From Streptomyces virginiae (GTDB lineage: Bacteria > Actinomycetota > Actinomycetes > Streptomycetales > Streptomycetaceae), in the NCBI RefSeq assembly GCF_000720455.1, contig NZ_JOAK01000005.1, positions 1 through 64,000 on the forward strand: DNA of 64,000 bases, given 5' to 3'. The translations under genes were made by a program, and so were the position numbers. Positions 1 to 7,394 of the stretch are shown piece by piece. Positions within the stretch are counted from its first letter, which is position 1; each line of letters starts with the position of its first letter. A model generated the notes under the pieces. The model saw only the letters and a program-made list of their open reading frames with translations. It made no database searches and was not told the origin of the DNA.

Positions 1-88
1 ACACCGCCGCGTACTCGTGCGGATCGATGTGCCGGCTGCCCGGCGCACAGTGCGCACTGTGATCGGTGTGCGGAGTCTGCCTGCTCAT
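1..88 (-). CDS. ureC: Urease subunit alpha, N-terminal fragment
   Basis: Only the first 29 codons are in the window; the gene runs off the left edge. The visible N-terminus ends in a stretch reading IDPHEYAAV, which resembles the start of urease alpha subunits just before their conserved GPTVGD segment (that segment lies outside the window). The ATG overlaps the stop of the upstream gamma/beta fusion gene in an ATGA arrangement, so the two are probably translationally coupled. The alpha subunit carries the nickel active site that hydrolyses urea to ammonia and carbamate. The identification rests mostly on position after ureAB. Confidence 0.8.
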   Translation of the reverse strand, partial: MSRQTPHTDHSAHCAPGSRHIDPHEYAAV

Positions 89-798
89 ACCGTCCTCCCT
101 TCCGGGCGGCCGTCCGTGCGGACACCCAGGTAGCCACAGGCCACCGCACGACGCAGGGCCTCCTCCTTCGCACCGGGGGCGTCGAGCGGACCGTCGACCA
201 GACCCGCGAAACCGATCGCGATCCGGTCGCCCCCGATGGGGACGAGGCCGACGTCGCCCTCGCCGTGCGGGTCGAACCGGACGGACGAGCCCGCCGGCAC
301 GCACAGGCGCATGCCGTAGGCCGCGGCGCGGTCGAAGTCCAGGCGCGGGTTCGCCTCGAAGAAGTGGAAGTGCGAGGTCACGCTCACCGGCACGTCCGCG
401 GTGTTGCGCACGTGCAGGTGCAGCACCGGCTCCGGCTGCGGTACGCCGGGCCCCGGGACGACGGCGCCCGGGGCGTCGTCCCCGAGCGGCACCGCGTCCC
501 GGACGGGGGAGGAGACCACGGCGAGGCGGGATCCGTCGTCGAAGACGGCCTCCACGTGCACCTCGGTGACCACGTCGGCGACGCCGGGCAGGACGTCGTC
601 GGGGCCGAGCACGCTGCGGGCCTCCTCGATGGCCTCGGCGAGCCGTTTGCCGTCGCGCGCGGCCTCGCAGACCGTGTCCGCGATCAGCGCGGTGGCCTCC
701 GGGACGTTCAGCTTCAGGCCACGGGCCCGCCGGGCCCTGGCAAGTTCCGCAGCGCTGCGGAGCAGCAGCCGGTCGCGCTCCGTAGGGGTCAGCCGCAC
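85..798 (-). CDS. ureAB: Urease gamma/beta fusion subunit
   Basis: A 237-residue structural subunit of cytoplasmic urease. Residues 1-100 are the gamma (UreA) part, beginning MRLTPTERDRLLL and carrying LNVPEATALI. From about residue 125 comes the beta (UreB) part, with RNTADVPVSVTSHFHFFEAN and the AAYGMRL segment. Gamma-beta fusions are known in ureases from several bacterial groups. I chose the GTG at 798 because GAGGTGG lies about 9 bases upstream. The stop overlaps the ureC start by four bases (ATGA). The gene diverges from a permease at 954. A 19-bp palindrome lies 29 bases upstream of the start. Confidence 0.92.
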   Translation of the reverse strand: MRLTPTERDRLLLRSAAELARARRARGLKLNVPEATALIADTVCEAARDGKRLAEAIEEARSVLGPDDVLPGVADVVTEVHVEAVFDDGSRLAVVSSPVRDAVPLGDDAPGAVVPGPGVPQPEPVLHLHVRNTADVPVSVTSHFHFFEANPRLDFDRAAAYGMRLCVPAGSSVRFDPHGEGDVGLVPIGGDRIAIGFAGLVDGPLDAPGAKEEALRRAVACGYLGVRTDGRPEGRTV

Positions 799-826
799 GC
801 CGATCCACCACCTCTTGAGTCGATGG

Positions 827-845
827 GTTAGAGCATCACTCTAAC
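827..845. promoter_or_regulatory. Palindromic operator candidate between ureAB and the permease
   Basis: GTTAGAG and CTCTAAC form a perfect 7-bp inverted repeat around a 5-base centre. It lies 29 bases upstream of the ureAB start and 109 bases before the permease start. The size fits a dimeric MarR, TetR or GntR-type regulator. No regulator gene is adjacent, so which protein binds it is unknown. Confidence 0.45.
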
Positions 846-953
846 TCTTCATTTCCTTGCAGGGAATCATTGACCTGGGTGCAGGGCTTGAGTCACATTG
901 AGTGTCGCTCAAACAAAGCGCAACCACCCCCCGCCCTGCCAAGGGAGTCCCCC

Positions 954-2381
954 ATGCCCATCGAACAGCGCGGAGTCGACACCATCCCCGAGGAGGAGCG
1001 GACCAGCGGTCCCCGTGACCTGATGTCGATCCTCCTCGGCTCCAACCTGTGCCTCGGTGTGATCGTCTTCGGCTGGCTGCCCCCGTCCTTCGGACTGGGC
1101 CTGTGGCCCTCGGTCACGGCCATCGTGACCGGCACCCTCGTCGGCATCGCCTTCACCGCGCCGCTGGCGCTCGTCTCCCTGCGCACCGCGACCAACCTCT
1201 CCACCTCCAGCGGTGCGCAGTTCGGCGTGCGCGGACGGCTCGTGGGATCGGTGGTGGGCCTGCTGCTCTCGCTCGGCTACACGGCGCTCACGCTGTGGAT
1301 CGGCGGCGACGTCATGGTCGGCACCCTCGCGCGGCTCACCGGGCTCCCGGACTCGGGCCTCTCCCGGGCCGTGATGTACGGCCTGCTCGCCGCGTGTACC
1401 GTCGTCGCGGCCGTCTTCGGCTACCGGCTGCTGCTGCGCATGAGCAAGGTGCTGTCCATCGGCATGGTGGTGCTGCTGGCGGCGGGTTTCGTCGCCTACG
1501 CCCCGGACTTCACCACGGCCGCGCCGCCCGAGACCCCGTACCTGCTCGGTTCCTTCTGGCCGACGTGGCTGCTGGCCACCGTCGCCGCCGGGCTCAGCGG
1601 GCCCGTCGCCTTCATCACCCTGCTGGGCGACTACACGCGCTACATCTCCCCGCGCCGCCACGGCTCGCGCAAGGTCCTGTGGGCCACCGCCTTCGGTCTG
1701 CTGATCGGCCTGCTGATCCCGCAGCTCTTCGGCACCTACACGGCACTGGCCGCCCGGGCCGGCCTGGACTACGCCGGTCCGCTCGTCGAGGCGGCGCCGC
1801 TGTGGTACCTGCTCCCGCTGCTGGCGGCCGCCGCGGCCGGCTCGGTCGGCAACGCCGGGCTGATGCTCTACTCCATGGGCCTGGACCTCGACGCGATCGT
1901 CCCCCGCGCGACCCGCACCACGGCCACCGTGATCGCCGCGGTCGTCGCCACCGCCTTCGTCTTCTTCGGGTCCTTCGAGTGGGACGTGCAGTCCGCGATG
2001 ACCTCCTTCGTGCTGGTGCTGACCGCGATCGGCACCCCGTGGGCCGTGATCACCCTGATCGGCCACGTGCGCTGCCGGGGGAACTACGACGCCGACGCGC
2101 TGCAGGTCTTCAACCGCCGGTCGGTGGGCGGGATCTACTGGTACCGCTCCGGCTGGAACGTCGCGGCCACCGCCTCCTGGGCGGTCGGCGCGGCCGTCGG
2201 CCTCCTCGCCGTGACCACCCCCTTCTACGAGGGCCCGCTGCTCGCCCTCACCGGCGGCGTGGACTGCTCCTTCGTCCTCTCCGGCCTCACCGGCGGGCTC
2301 GTGTACGCCGCGCTCACCGCCCGCCGCGCTCCCGCCCCGGCCCCGGCGGCCGCGGCCGCCGAGGAGCCCGCGAACGCCTGA
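954..2381 (+). CDS. NCS1-family purine/cytosine (nucleobase) permease
   Basis: A 475-residue polytopic membrane protein with about 12 hydrophobic segments. It resembles the nucleobase:cation symporter-1 family (cytosine, allantoin, hydantoin transporters), for example LGSNLCLGVIVFGWLPPSFG near residue 31, and an ATNLSTSSGAQFGVRGR stretch typical of TM3 regions of these carriers. I chose the ATG at 954 because AAGGGAG lies 7 bases upstream; a longer frame reaches back to 870 without a ribosome site. Lying divergent from urease, it may import a nitrogenous substrate whose breakdown yields urea, but this is inferred from context only. The C-terminus is an Ala/Pro-rich tail. Confidence 0.8.
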   Translation: MPIEQRGVDTIPEEERTSGPRDLMSILLGSNLCLGVIVFGWLPPSFGLGLWPSVTAIVTGTLVGIAFTAPLALVSLRTATNLSTSSGAQFGVRGRLVGSVVGLLLSLGYTALTLWIGGDVMVGTLARLTGLPDSGLSRAVMYGLLAACTVVAAVFGYRLLLRMSKVLSIGMVVLLAAGFVAYAPDFTTAAPPETPYLLGSFWPTWLLATVAAGLSGPVAFITLLGDYTRYISPRRHGSRKVLWATAFGLLIGLLIPQLFGTYTALAARAGLDYAGPLVEAAPLWYLLPLLAAAAAGSVGNAGLMLYSMGLDLDAIVPRATRTTATVIAAVVATAFVFFGSFEWDVQSAMTSFVLVLTAIGTPWAVITLIGHVRCRGNYDADALQVFNRRSVGGIYWYRSGWNVAATASWAVGAAVGLLAVTTPFYEGPLLALTGGVDCSFVLSGLTGGLVYAALTARRAPAPAPAAAAAEEPANA

Positions 2382-2384
2382 GCC

Positions 2385-2442
2385 CCGTACGTACGAAGGC
2401 CCGCGCTCCGGATGTCCGGGGCGCGGGCCTTCGTACGTACGG
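2385..2442. terminator. Long bidirectional terminator hairpin
   Basis: Two 28-base arms (2385-2412 and 2415-2442) are complementary at 27 of 28 positions with a 2-base centre. The outer part carries CCGTACGTACGAAGGCCCGC. It sits between the convergent permease and ilvE stop codons, 3 bases after the first and 10 bases from the second, so it probably ends both transcripts. Confidence 0.85.
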
Positions 2443-2452
2443 CTCGTCGGGA

Positions 2453-3538
2453 CTAGCCCAGGGGGTGCATCCAGCCGTGGGTGTCGGCGGACTGGCCGGT
2501 CTGGAGCTCCAGCAGCGCCTTGCGCAGCCGCATGGTGACGGAGCCGGGCTCGCCGTCGCCCTGGATCCAGTTGGCGCCCTCGGACTTGACCGAGCCGACC
2601 GGCGTGATGACGGCGGCCGTACCGCAGGCGAACACCTCGGTGAGGGTGCCGTTGGCGTTGTCGCGCTGCCAGTCCTCGGTGGTCAGGCGGCCCTCCTCGG
2701 CGGTGTAGCCGAGGTCGCGGGCGATGGTGAGGAGGGAGTCGCGGGTGATGCCGGGAAGCAGCGAGCCGGTGAGCTCGGGGGTGACGATGCGGTCGCCGTA
2801 CACGAAGTACAGGTTCATCCCGCCCATCTCCTCGATCCAGCGGTGCTCGACGGCGTCGAGCCAGACCACCTGGTCGCAGCCGTGCGAGGCGGCCTGGGCC
2901 TGCGCGACCAGCGAGGCCGCGTAGTTGCCCCCGGTCTTGGCGGCGCCGGTGCCGCCCTTGACCGCGCGGACGTAGTCCTCGGAGAGCCAGACGGAGACGG
3001 GCTTGACGCCACCGGGGAAGTACGCTCCGGCGGGCGAGGCGATGACGATGAAGAGGAACTCGTTGGCCGGGCGGACGCCGAGGCCGACCTCGGAGGCGAA
3101 CATGAACGGGCGCAGGTAGAGGGAGGCCTCGCCGGAGTCCGGGACCCAGGCGCGGTCCTGCTTGATCAGGGCGTCGCAGGCCTCGATGAAGAGCTCGACC
3201 GGCAGCTCCGGCATCGCCATGCGGCGCGCCGAGGCCTGGAAGCGCGCGGCGTTGGCCTCGGGGCGGAAGGTGGCGACGGTGCCGTCGGGCTGGCGGTAGG
3301 CCTTGAGGCCCTCGAAGATCGTCTGCGCGTAGTGCAGGGTCATGTTCGCCGGGTCGATCGAGAGCGGCGCGTACGGGACCAGTTCGGCGTCGTGCCAGCC
3401 GCGGCCCTCGGTCCACTTGATCGTCACCATGTGGTCGGTGAAGTGGCGGCCGAAGCCGGGGCTGGCCAGGATCGCCTCGCGCTCCGCGTCGGACAGCGGG
3501 TTCGAGGAGGGCTTGAGCTCGATCGTGGGCGTCGTCAT
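2453..3538 (-). CDS. ilvE: Branched-chain amino acid aminotransferase
   Basis: A 361-residue PLP-dependent fold-type IV transaminase that performs the last step of valine, leucine and isoleucine synthesis, and also the first step of their breakdown. The PLP-binding lysine is probably K201 in [16 protein letters not shown]. Other BCAT signatures are [17 protein letters not shown] near residue 66 and [15 protein letters not shown] near the C-terminal third. The start at 3538 has GAAGGAC just upstream; the frame is open further upstream but lacks a ribosome site. It lies downstream of leuB in the same direction but behind a terminator, so it is probably transcribed on its own. Confidence 0.95.
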   Translation of the reverse strand: MTTPTIELKPSSNPLSDAEREAILASPGFGRHFTDHMVTIKWTEGRGWHDAELVPYAPLSIDPANMTLHYAQTIFEGLKAYRQPDGTVATFRPEANAARFQASARRMAMPELPVELFIEACDALIKQDRAWVPDSGEASLYLRPFMFASEVGLGVRPANEFLFIVIASPAGAYFPGGVKPVSVWLSEDYVRAVKGGTGAAKTGGNYAASLVAQAQAASHGCDQVVWLDAVEHRWIEEMGGMNLYFVYGDRIVTPELTGSLLPGITRDSLLTIARDLGYTAEEGRLTTEDWQRDNANGTLTEVFACGTAAVITPVGSVKSEGANWIQGDGEPGSVTMRLRKALLELQTGQSADTHGWMHPLG

Positions 3539-3631
3539 GAGTGCTTGTCCTTCACCGGTTGTGTATGGCGGACCGCGCTCACGGCGTACTAGGACGTCCG
3601 AGCTTCCCCGCATTCCGCGGCCTCGCGTTCG

Positions 3632-3637
3632 ATTATC
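3632..3637 (-). promoter_or_regulatory. Possible ilvE promoter -10 element
   Basis: GATAAT on the minus strand lies about 94 bases upstream of the ilvE start, in the only AT-rich patch between the leuB terminator and ilvE. No convincing -35 box was found, so this is tentative. Confidence 0.3.
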
Positions 3638-3710
3638 GCTCGCGGGCAGGCTTCGGAGAAGCGGGGGATTGCGGCCCAGGGGAGATGGTGGCACCCGGGG
3701 CCGCACAGGA

Positions 3711-3745
3711 AAAGCCGCCAGGTCCCATTGTGACCCGGCGGCTTC
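3711..3745 (-). terminator. Terminator after leuB
   Basis: On the minus strand AAGCCGCC and GGCGGCTT pair, followed by an inner GGTC/GACC stem and a 7-base loop. The hairpin is followed directly by TTTTCC. It lies 20 bases after the leuB stop, fitting an intrinsic terminator that separates leuB from ilvE. Confidence 0.75.
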
Positions 3746-3764
3746 CTGAGGTGGAGCGGCCGGG

Positions 3765-4805
3765 TCAGCCGGCTACTCGCGCGGCGAGGGCGTCGCCGAT
3801 CGCGTCGGTGGAGCGGAAGCTTCCGTCGCGTTCCGCGAGGTCGGCGGAGACCGCGTCCTCGATGCGGACGGCCTCGGCCTCGTAGCCCAGGTGCCTCAGC
3901 AGGAGGGCGACGGAGAGGATCGTCGCGGTCGGGTCGGCCTTGCCGGTGCCGGCGATGTCCGGGGCCGAGCCGTGGACGGGCTCGAACATGGACGGGAAGG
4001 CGCCGGTCGGGTTGATGTTCCCGGAGGCGGCCAGGCCGATTCCGCCGGTGACGGCGGCGGCCAGGTCGGTGAGGATGTCACCGAAGAGGTTGTCCGTGAC
4101 GATGACGTCGAAGCGCTCCGGCTGGGTGACGAAGAAGATCGTCGCCGCGTCGACGTGCAGGTAGTCGGTGGTGACCTCGGGGTACTCCTGGCCGACCTTG
4201 TCGAAGATGTTCTTCCACATGTGACCCGCGTACACGAGGACGTTGTTCTTGTGGACCAGCGTCAGCTTCTTGCGGGGGCGGGAGTTGGCCCGCTCGTACG
4301 CGTCACGGACGACGCGCTCGACACCGTACGCGGTGTTGACGCTGACCTCGGTGGCCACCTCGGCGGGGGTACCGGTGCGCAGGCTGCCGCCGTTGCCGGT
4401 GTACGGGCCCTCGGTGCCCTCACGGACGACGACGAAGTCGATGTCCGGGCGGCCCGCCAGCGGGGTGGCGGTGTTGGGGAACAGCTTCGACGGGCGCAGG
4501 TTGATGAAGTGGTCGAAGGCGAAGCGCAGCTTCAGCAACAGGCCGCGCTCCAGCACGCCGGACGGGACCGAGGGGTCGCCGATGGCGCCCAGCAGGATCG
4601 CGTCGTGGTGCTTGAGGGCTTCGAGTTCCGCGTCCGGGAGGGTCTCGCCGGTGCGGTGCCAGCGCTGGGCGCCGAGATCGTATTGCCTGGTCTCCAGCTT
4701 CACATCCTGGGGCAGGACCGCGGTAAGGACCTTGAGTCCCTGAGCCACGACTTCCTGGCCGATGCCATCACCGGGGATCACTGCGAGATTGATGCTGGTC
4801 GACAT
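3765..4805 (-). CDS. leuB: 3-isopropylmalate dehydrogenase
   Basis: A 346-residue NAD-dependent beta-decarboxylating dehydrogenase that converts 3-isopropylmalate to the direct precursor of 2-ketoisocaproate in leucine synthesis. Family marks are [13 protein letters not shown] at the N-terminus, a RPSKLFPN stretch, and the metal/substrate site [20 protein letters not shown] near residue 240. [18 protein letters not shown] carries the NAD-binding region. The start at 4805 has only a distant GGAG about 14 bases upstream. A 42-codon gene and a perfect hairpin precede it in the same direction, so its expression may be controlled through that leader. Confidence 0.95.
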   Translation of the reverse strand: MSTSINLAVIPGDGIGQEVVAQGLKVLTAVLPQDVKLETRQYDLGAQRWHRTGETLPDAELEALKHHDAILLGAIGDPSVPSGVLERGLLLKLRFAFDHFINLRPSKLFPNTATPLAGRPDIDFVVVREGTEGPYTGNGGSLRTGTPAEVATEVSVNTAYGVERVVRDAYERANSRPRKKLTLVHKNNVLVYAGHMWKNIFDKVGQEYPEVTTDYLHVDAATIFFVTQPERFDVIVTDNLFGDILTDLAAAVTGGIGLAASGNINPTGAFPSMFEPVHGSAPDIAGTGKADPTATILSVALLLRHLGYEAEAVRIEDAVSADLAERDGSFRSTDAIGDALAARVAG

Positions 4806-4835
4806 GGCGAAACCGTACTCCGTGTCCAGCCCTCA

Positions 4836-4870
4836 GACATTTCACGTCCACGATGTGGACGTGAAATGTC
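4836..4870. promoter_or_regulatory. Perfect 16-bp inverted repeat upstream of leuB
   Basis: GACATTTCACGTCCAC and its exact reverse complement are separated by only 3 bases. It lies between the stop of the small gene (4887) and the leuB start (4805). It has no U-tract, so it may be a partial terminator, an mRNA-stability or processing hairpin, or a protein-binding palindrome. The arms are clearly less GC-rich than the surroundings, which argues against chance. Confidence 0.7.
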
Positions 4871-4886
4871 CCGGACCTGCGCTGTC

Positions 4887-5015
4887 TCAGTGGCCGGTCG
4901 AGCCGCCGTTGTCACGGCGGTCGAGGGCGCGCTGCAGGGCTGCGGCGGCGTTCTTGCGTTCGTCGGCCGAGGCGGAGGCGTGGCGGACGCGGCGGGCGGT
5001 GGTGGTTGCGGTCAT
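4887..5015 (-). CDS. Small 42-residue protein upstream of leuB
   Basis: The protein begins MTATTTARRVRHASASADER and ends in DNGGSTGH. It is highly charged, with a helical middle part (KNAAAALQRALDRRD). A near-ideal AAGGAG ribosome site sits 9 bases before the ATG at 5015, which is the main reason to call it real. It lacks runs of Leu, Val or Ile codons, so it does not look like a classical attenuator peptide. I recall similar short proteins upstream of leuB in other Streptomyces, but cannot verify this here. Function unknown; it may be co-transcribed with leuB. Confidence 0.7.
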   Translation of the reverse strand: MTATTTARRVRHASASADERKNAAAALQRALDRRDNGGSTGH

Positions 5016-5275
5016 GGTGATCGACTCCTTGAGATCACGGCGTGGCGGGGCCACGGATGAGGGGTTCCTTCAAGGCGCCGGAAGAGGCGGGGAGCAGTGC
5101 GCCGCAGGGGTTGCCTGCCAGGGGCGCGCGCTCTCGACCGCCATTCGCCTGATCGGCGAGACGTTCGGCTTCTACAAAGCTAGGCCAGGTCCCGCTGTAT
5201 GTCTCGGCAATTACTCGGACTTCCTACTATCTGAGACGCGAATCCCCTCCAAAAGCCTCGTCACTAGGCTCCGTT

Positions 5276-6160
5276 TCAGTCCCTCGCGGAGCGAAGTTCC
5301 CTGATCAGAGCCCTGACGGTGTGGGTTGCGGCGGCTTCCGCCGTAGTGACGTATCCCACCTGCCTCATCGGCCCCCCGGGGCCCAGACCGGTGATCTCCA
5401 CCGCCTCGGTCGCGTCCCGCAGGGACAGTTCGGGCATGATCGCCATGCCGAGGCCGCGGCCGACCATCGTCAGCACCATCGCGTCGTCCTCCGCCTTGAC
5501 CGTGGCCCGCGGGATCCAGTCCTGGGACCGCCACCAGGCGCGGGTGTAGGAGCCGCAGTTCTCGTCCCAGTCCATGAGCGGCAGCGACCTCGGGTCCGGA
5601 TGCCCGGCCGGGTGGACCAGGTGGTAGGCCTCCTGCGCGAGCACTCCGGTCAGCAGGCCGGGCGGGGCCGCGTCCTGCGAACCGCCGAGGGTGGCGATGC
5701 CCAGGTCCGCGCGGCCCGCCGCCACTTCCCCGGCCGTGCCTGCGCCGATCTCGCGCACCACGCGGACCTCGGGGCGGATCCCCGGGTGGCGGGCGGTCAG
5801 CCGTTCCAGGGCGGGTGGCAGCAGGTGCAGGGCGGCACTGCGGAACGCCGCGATCCGCAGCACGCCCCGGAGGGTGTCGCATCCCCCGTCCCGGCCCGCG
5901 CCGCGCGCCTCCGCGCGCATGGCCTCGTACAGCCGCAGGATGCGGCGGGCGTGGCCGACCGCCCGCTCCCCCGCCGGTGTGGGCGAGGCCCCGGACCGTC
6001 CCCGCTCGAAGAGCACCGCGCCGAGCTTGGCCTCGCTGCCGCGCACCGAGTGGGACACGGCCGACTGGGTGAGGCCGAGCGCCACGGCCGCGGCGGAGAA
6101 GCCGCCGGCTTCCGCGACGGCGACCAGGATCCGCAGTTCCTGCGGGAGGAGATCGGACAC
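5276..6160 (-). CDS. LysR-family transcriptional regulator
   Basis: A 294-residue LTTR. The N-terminal winged HTH is at residues 5-65 (ELRILVAVAEAGGFSAAAVA, then LTQSAVSHSVRGSEAKLG), followed by a substrate-binding domain from about residue 90. I chose the GTG at 6160, which has AGGTGG upstream. A longer frame to an ATG at 6220 would run through a palindromic operator and lacks a ribosome site. It is divergent from an NADP-dependent oxidoreductase at 6262, the usual arrangement for an LTTR and its target. The co-inducer is unknown. Confidence 0.88.
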   Translation of the reverse strand: MSDLLPQELRILVAVAEAGGFSAAAVALGLTQSAVSHSVRGSEAKLGAVLFERGRSGASPTPAGERAVGHARRILRLYEAMRAEARGAGRDGGCDTLRGVLRIAAFRSAALHLLPPALERLTARHPGIRPEVRVVREIGAGTAGEVAAGRADLGIATLGGSQDAAPPGLLTGVLAQEAYHLVHPAGHPDPRSLPLMDWDENCGSYTRAWWRSQDWIPRATVKAEDDAMVLTMVGRGLGMAIMPELSLRDATEAVEITGLGPGGPMRQVGYVTTAEAAATHTVRALIRELRSARD

Positions 6161-6191
6161 CGGGGCCCCCACCTCGTCGTATGAGTGTCGT

Positions 6192-6214
6192 TCATGGATG
6201 TGTGACTTCCATGA
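6192..6214. promoter_or_regulatory. LTTR-type operator
   Basis: TCATGGA and TCCATGA form a perfect inverted repeat with 9 bases between them, lying in the 101-base gap between the lysR gene and the divergent oxidoreductase. Spacing and position fit a LysR-type recognition site acting on both promoters. Confidence 0.5.
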
Positions 6215-6261
6215 GCCCAACCCTCTGCCCGGCCCCGCGATTCCTTCCTAGCGTCGGGGCC

Positions 6262-7275
6262 ATGACCACGCACACCGCTCACGCCGTCCACCAGATCGCC
6301 CGCCCCGACGGCTTCCCCGCCGCCTCCGACTTCGCCTACGTCTCCTCCCCGGTCCCCGAGCCGCGGCCCGGCACCGCTCTGGTGGAGAACCTGCTGCTCT
6401 CCGTGGACCCGTACCACCGCGGCCTGATGGACGGCGGCGAGGACGGCTTCGAGCTGAACACGCCGCTGGAGGGCCGCTCGGTGGGCCGGGTGATCGCCTC
6501 CCGCGACCCGGGACTGCGCGAGGGCGACCTGGTCTTCCACCGCGCGGGATGGCGCACGCACGCCCTCGTCACCCTCGGCGAGGCCGGTACCCGCAAGCTG
6601 CGCGGCCACACGGGCGTCCCGCTGGAGGCGTACCTCTCGATCCTCGGCGGCACCGGCCTGACGGCGTACGCCGCGCTCACCCGGACCGCGGCGCTCCGGG
6701 AGGGCGAGGACCTGTTCGTCTCCGCCGCCGCGGGCGGGGTGGGCACCGCCACCGGGCACATCGCGCGACTGCTGGGCGCCCGGCGGATCGTCGGAAGCGC
6801 CGGCTCGGCGGCGAAGGTCCGCCACCTCACCGAAGTCCTCGGCTTCGACGCGGCGTTCGACTACCACGACGGCCCGGTCGGCGAGCAGCTCGCGAAGGCC
6901 GCTCCCGGGGGCATCGACGTCTACGTGGACAACGTGGGCGGCGAGCACCTGGAGGGTGCGATCGGGGCACTGCGCGAGTTCGGGCGGATCGCCTCGGTCG
7001 GCGCCGTGTCGACCTACAACGGCGACCGCTCCCCCGCCGCGCCCCGCAACCTCTTCGAGGTCGTGCACAAGTCGCTGCGCCTGGAGGGCGTATTGGTTCG
7101 CCATCACACCAATCTGCAGGACGAGTTGGAGGATTTCCTCGTCCCCCATCTGCGCAGTGGCCGGATCGGTATCGATAGCACCGTTGTGCAGGGGTTCGAG
7201 CACACGGTGGACGCCTTCCGGGGCATGCTCCGCGGGGACAACGTGGGCAAGATGCTGGTGCGGATCGACGGCTGA
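6262..7275 (+). CDS. NADP-dependent MDR-family oxidoreductase (CurA/leukotriene B4 dehydrogenase-like)
   Basis: A 337-residue zinc-free medium-chain reductase. SVDPYHRGLMD near residue 43 and a Rossmann segment VSAAAGGVGTATGHIARLLG near residue 153 fit the family that reduces alkenal/one double bonds with NADPH. VDVYVDNVGGEHLE-like sequence follows near residue 218. The ATG at 6262 begins MTTHTAHAVHQIARPDG, as in related proteins; no strong ribosome site is visible. It is likely the target of the divergent LysR regulator. The substrate is not evident. Confidence 0.85.
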   Translation: MTTHTAHAVHQIARPDGFPAASDFAYVSSPVPEPRPGTALVENLLLSVDPYHRGLMDGGEDGFELNTPLEGRSVGRVIASRDPGLREGDLVFHRAGWRTHALVTLGEAGTRKLRGHTGVPLEAYLSILGGTGLTAYAALTRTAALREGEDLFVSAAAGGVGTATGHIARLLGARRIVGSAGSAAKVRHLTEVLGFDAAFDYHDGPVGEQLAKAAPGGIDVYVDNVGGEHLEGAIGALREFGRIASVGAVSTYNGDRSPAAPRNLFEVVHKSLRLEGVLVRHHTNLQDELEDFLVPHLRSGRIGIDSTVVQGFEHTVDAFRGMLRGDNVGKMLVRIDG

Positions 7276-7394
7276 TTCCGGCCACCCCGAAGTTCACCGA
7301 ACTCTTACCGCACGGATGTAGACCTTTGCGGCCGCCACCGCCACCCTTGCCGTCGATGTGCCGACGGGGCACCACAGTTGGAGGCGAGGGGCCA

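Noticed and set aside
909..3416. 835-codon open frame on the minus strand over the permease and ilvE
   Set aside because: Very Arg/Gly/Pro-rich, typical of a shifted frame in high-GC DNA; it covers a clear permease and ilvE.
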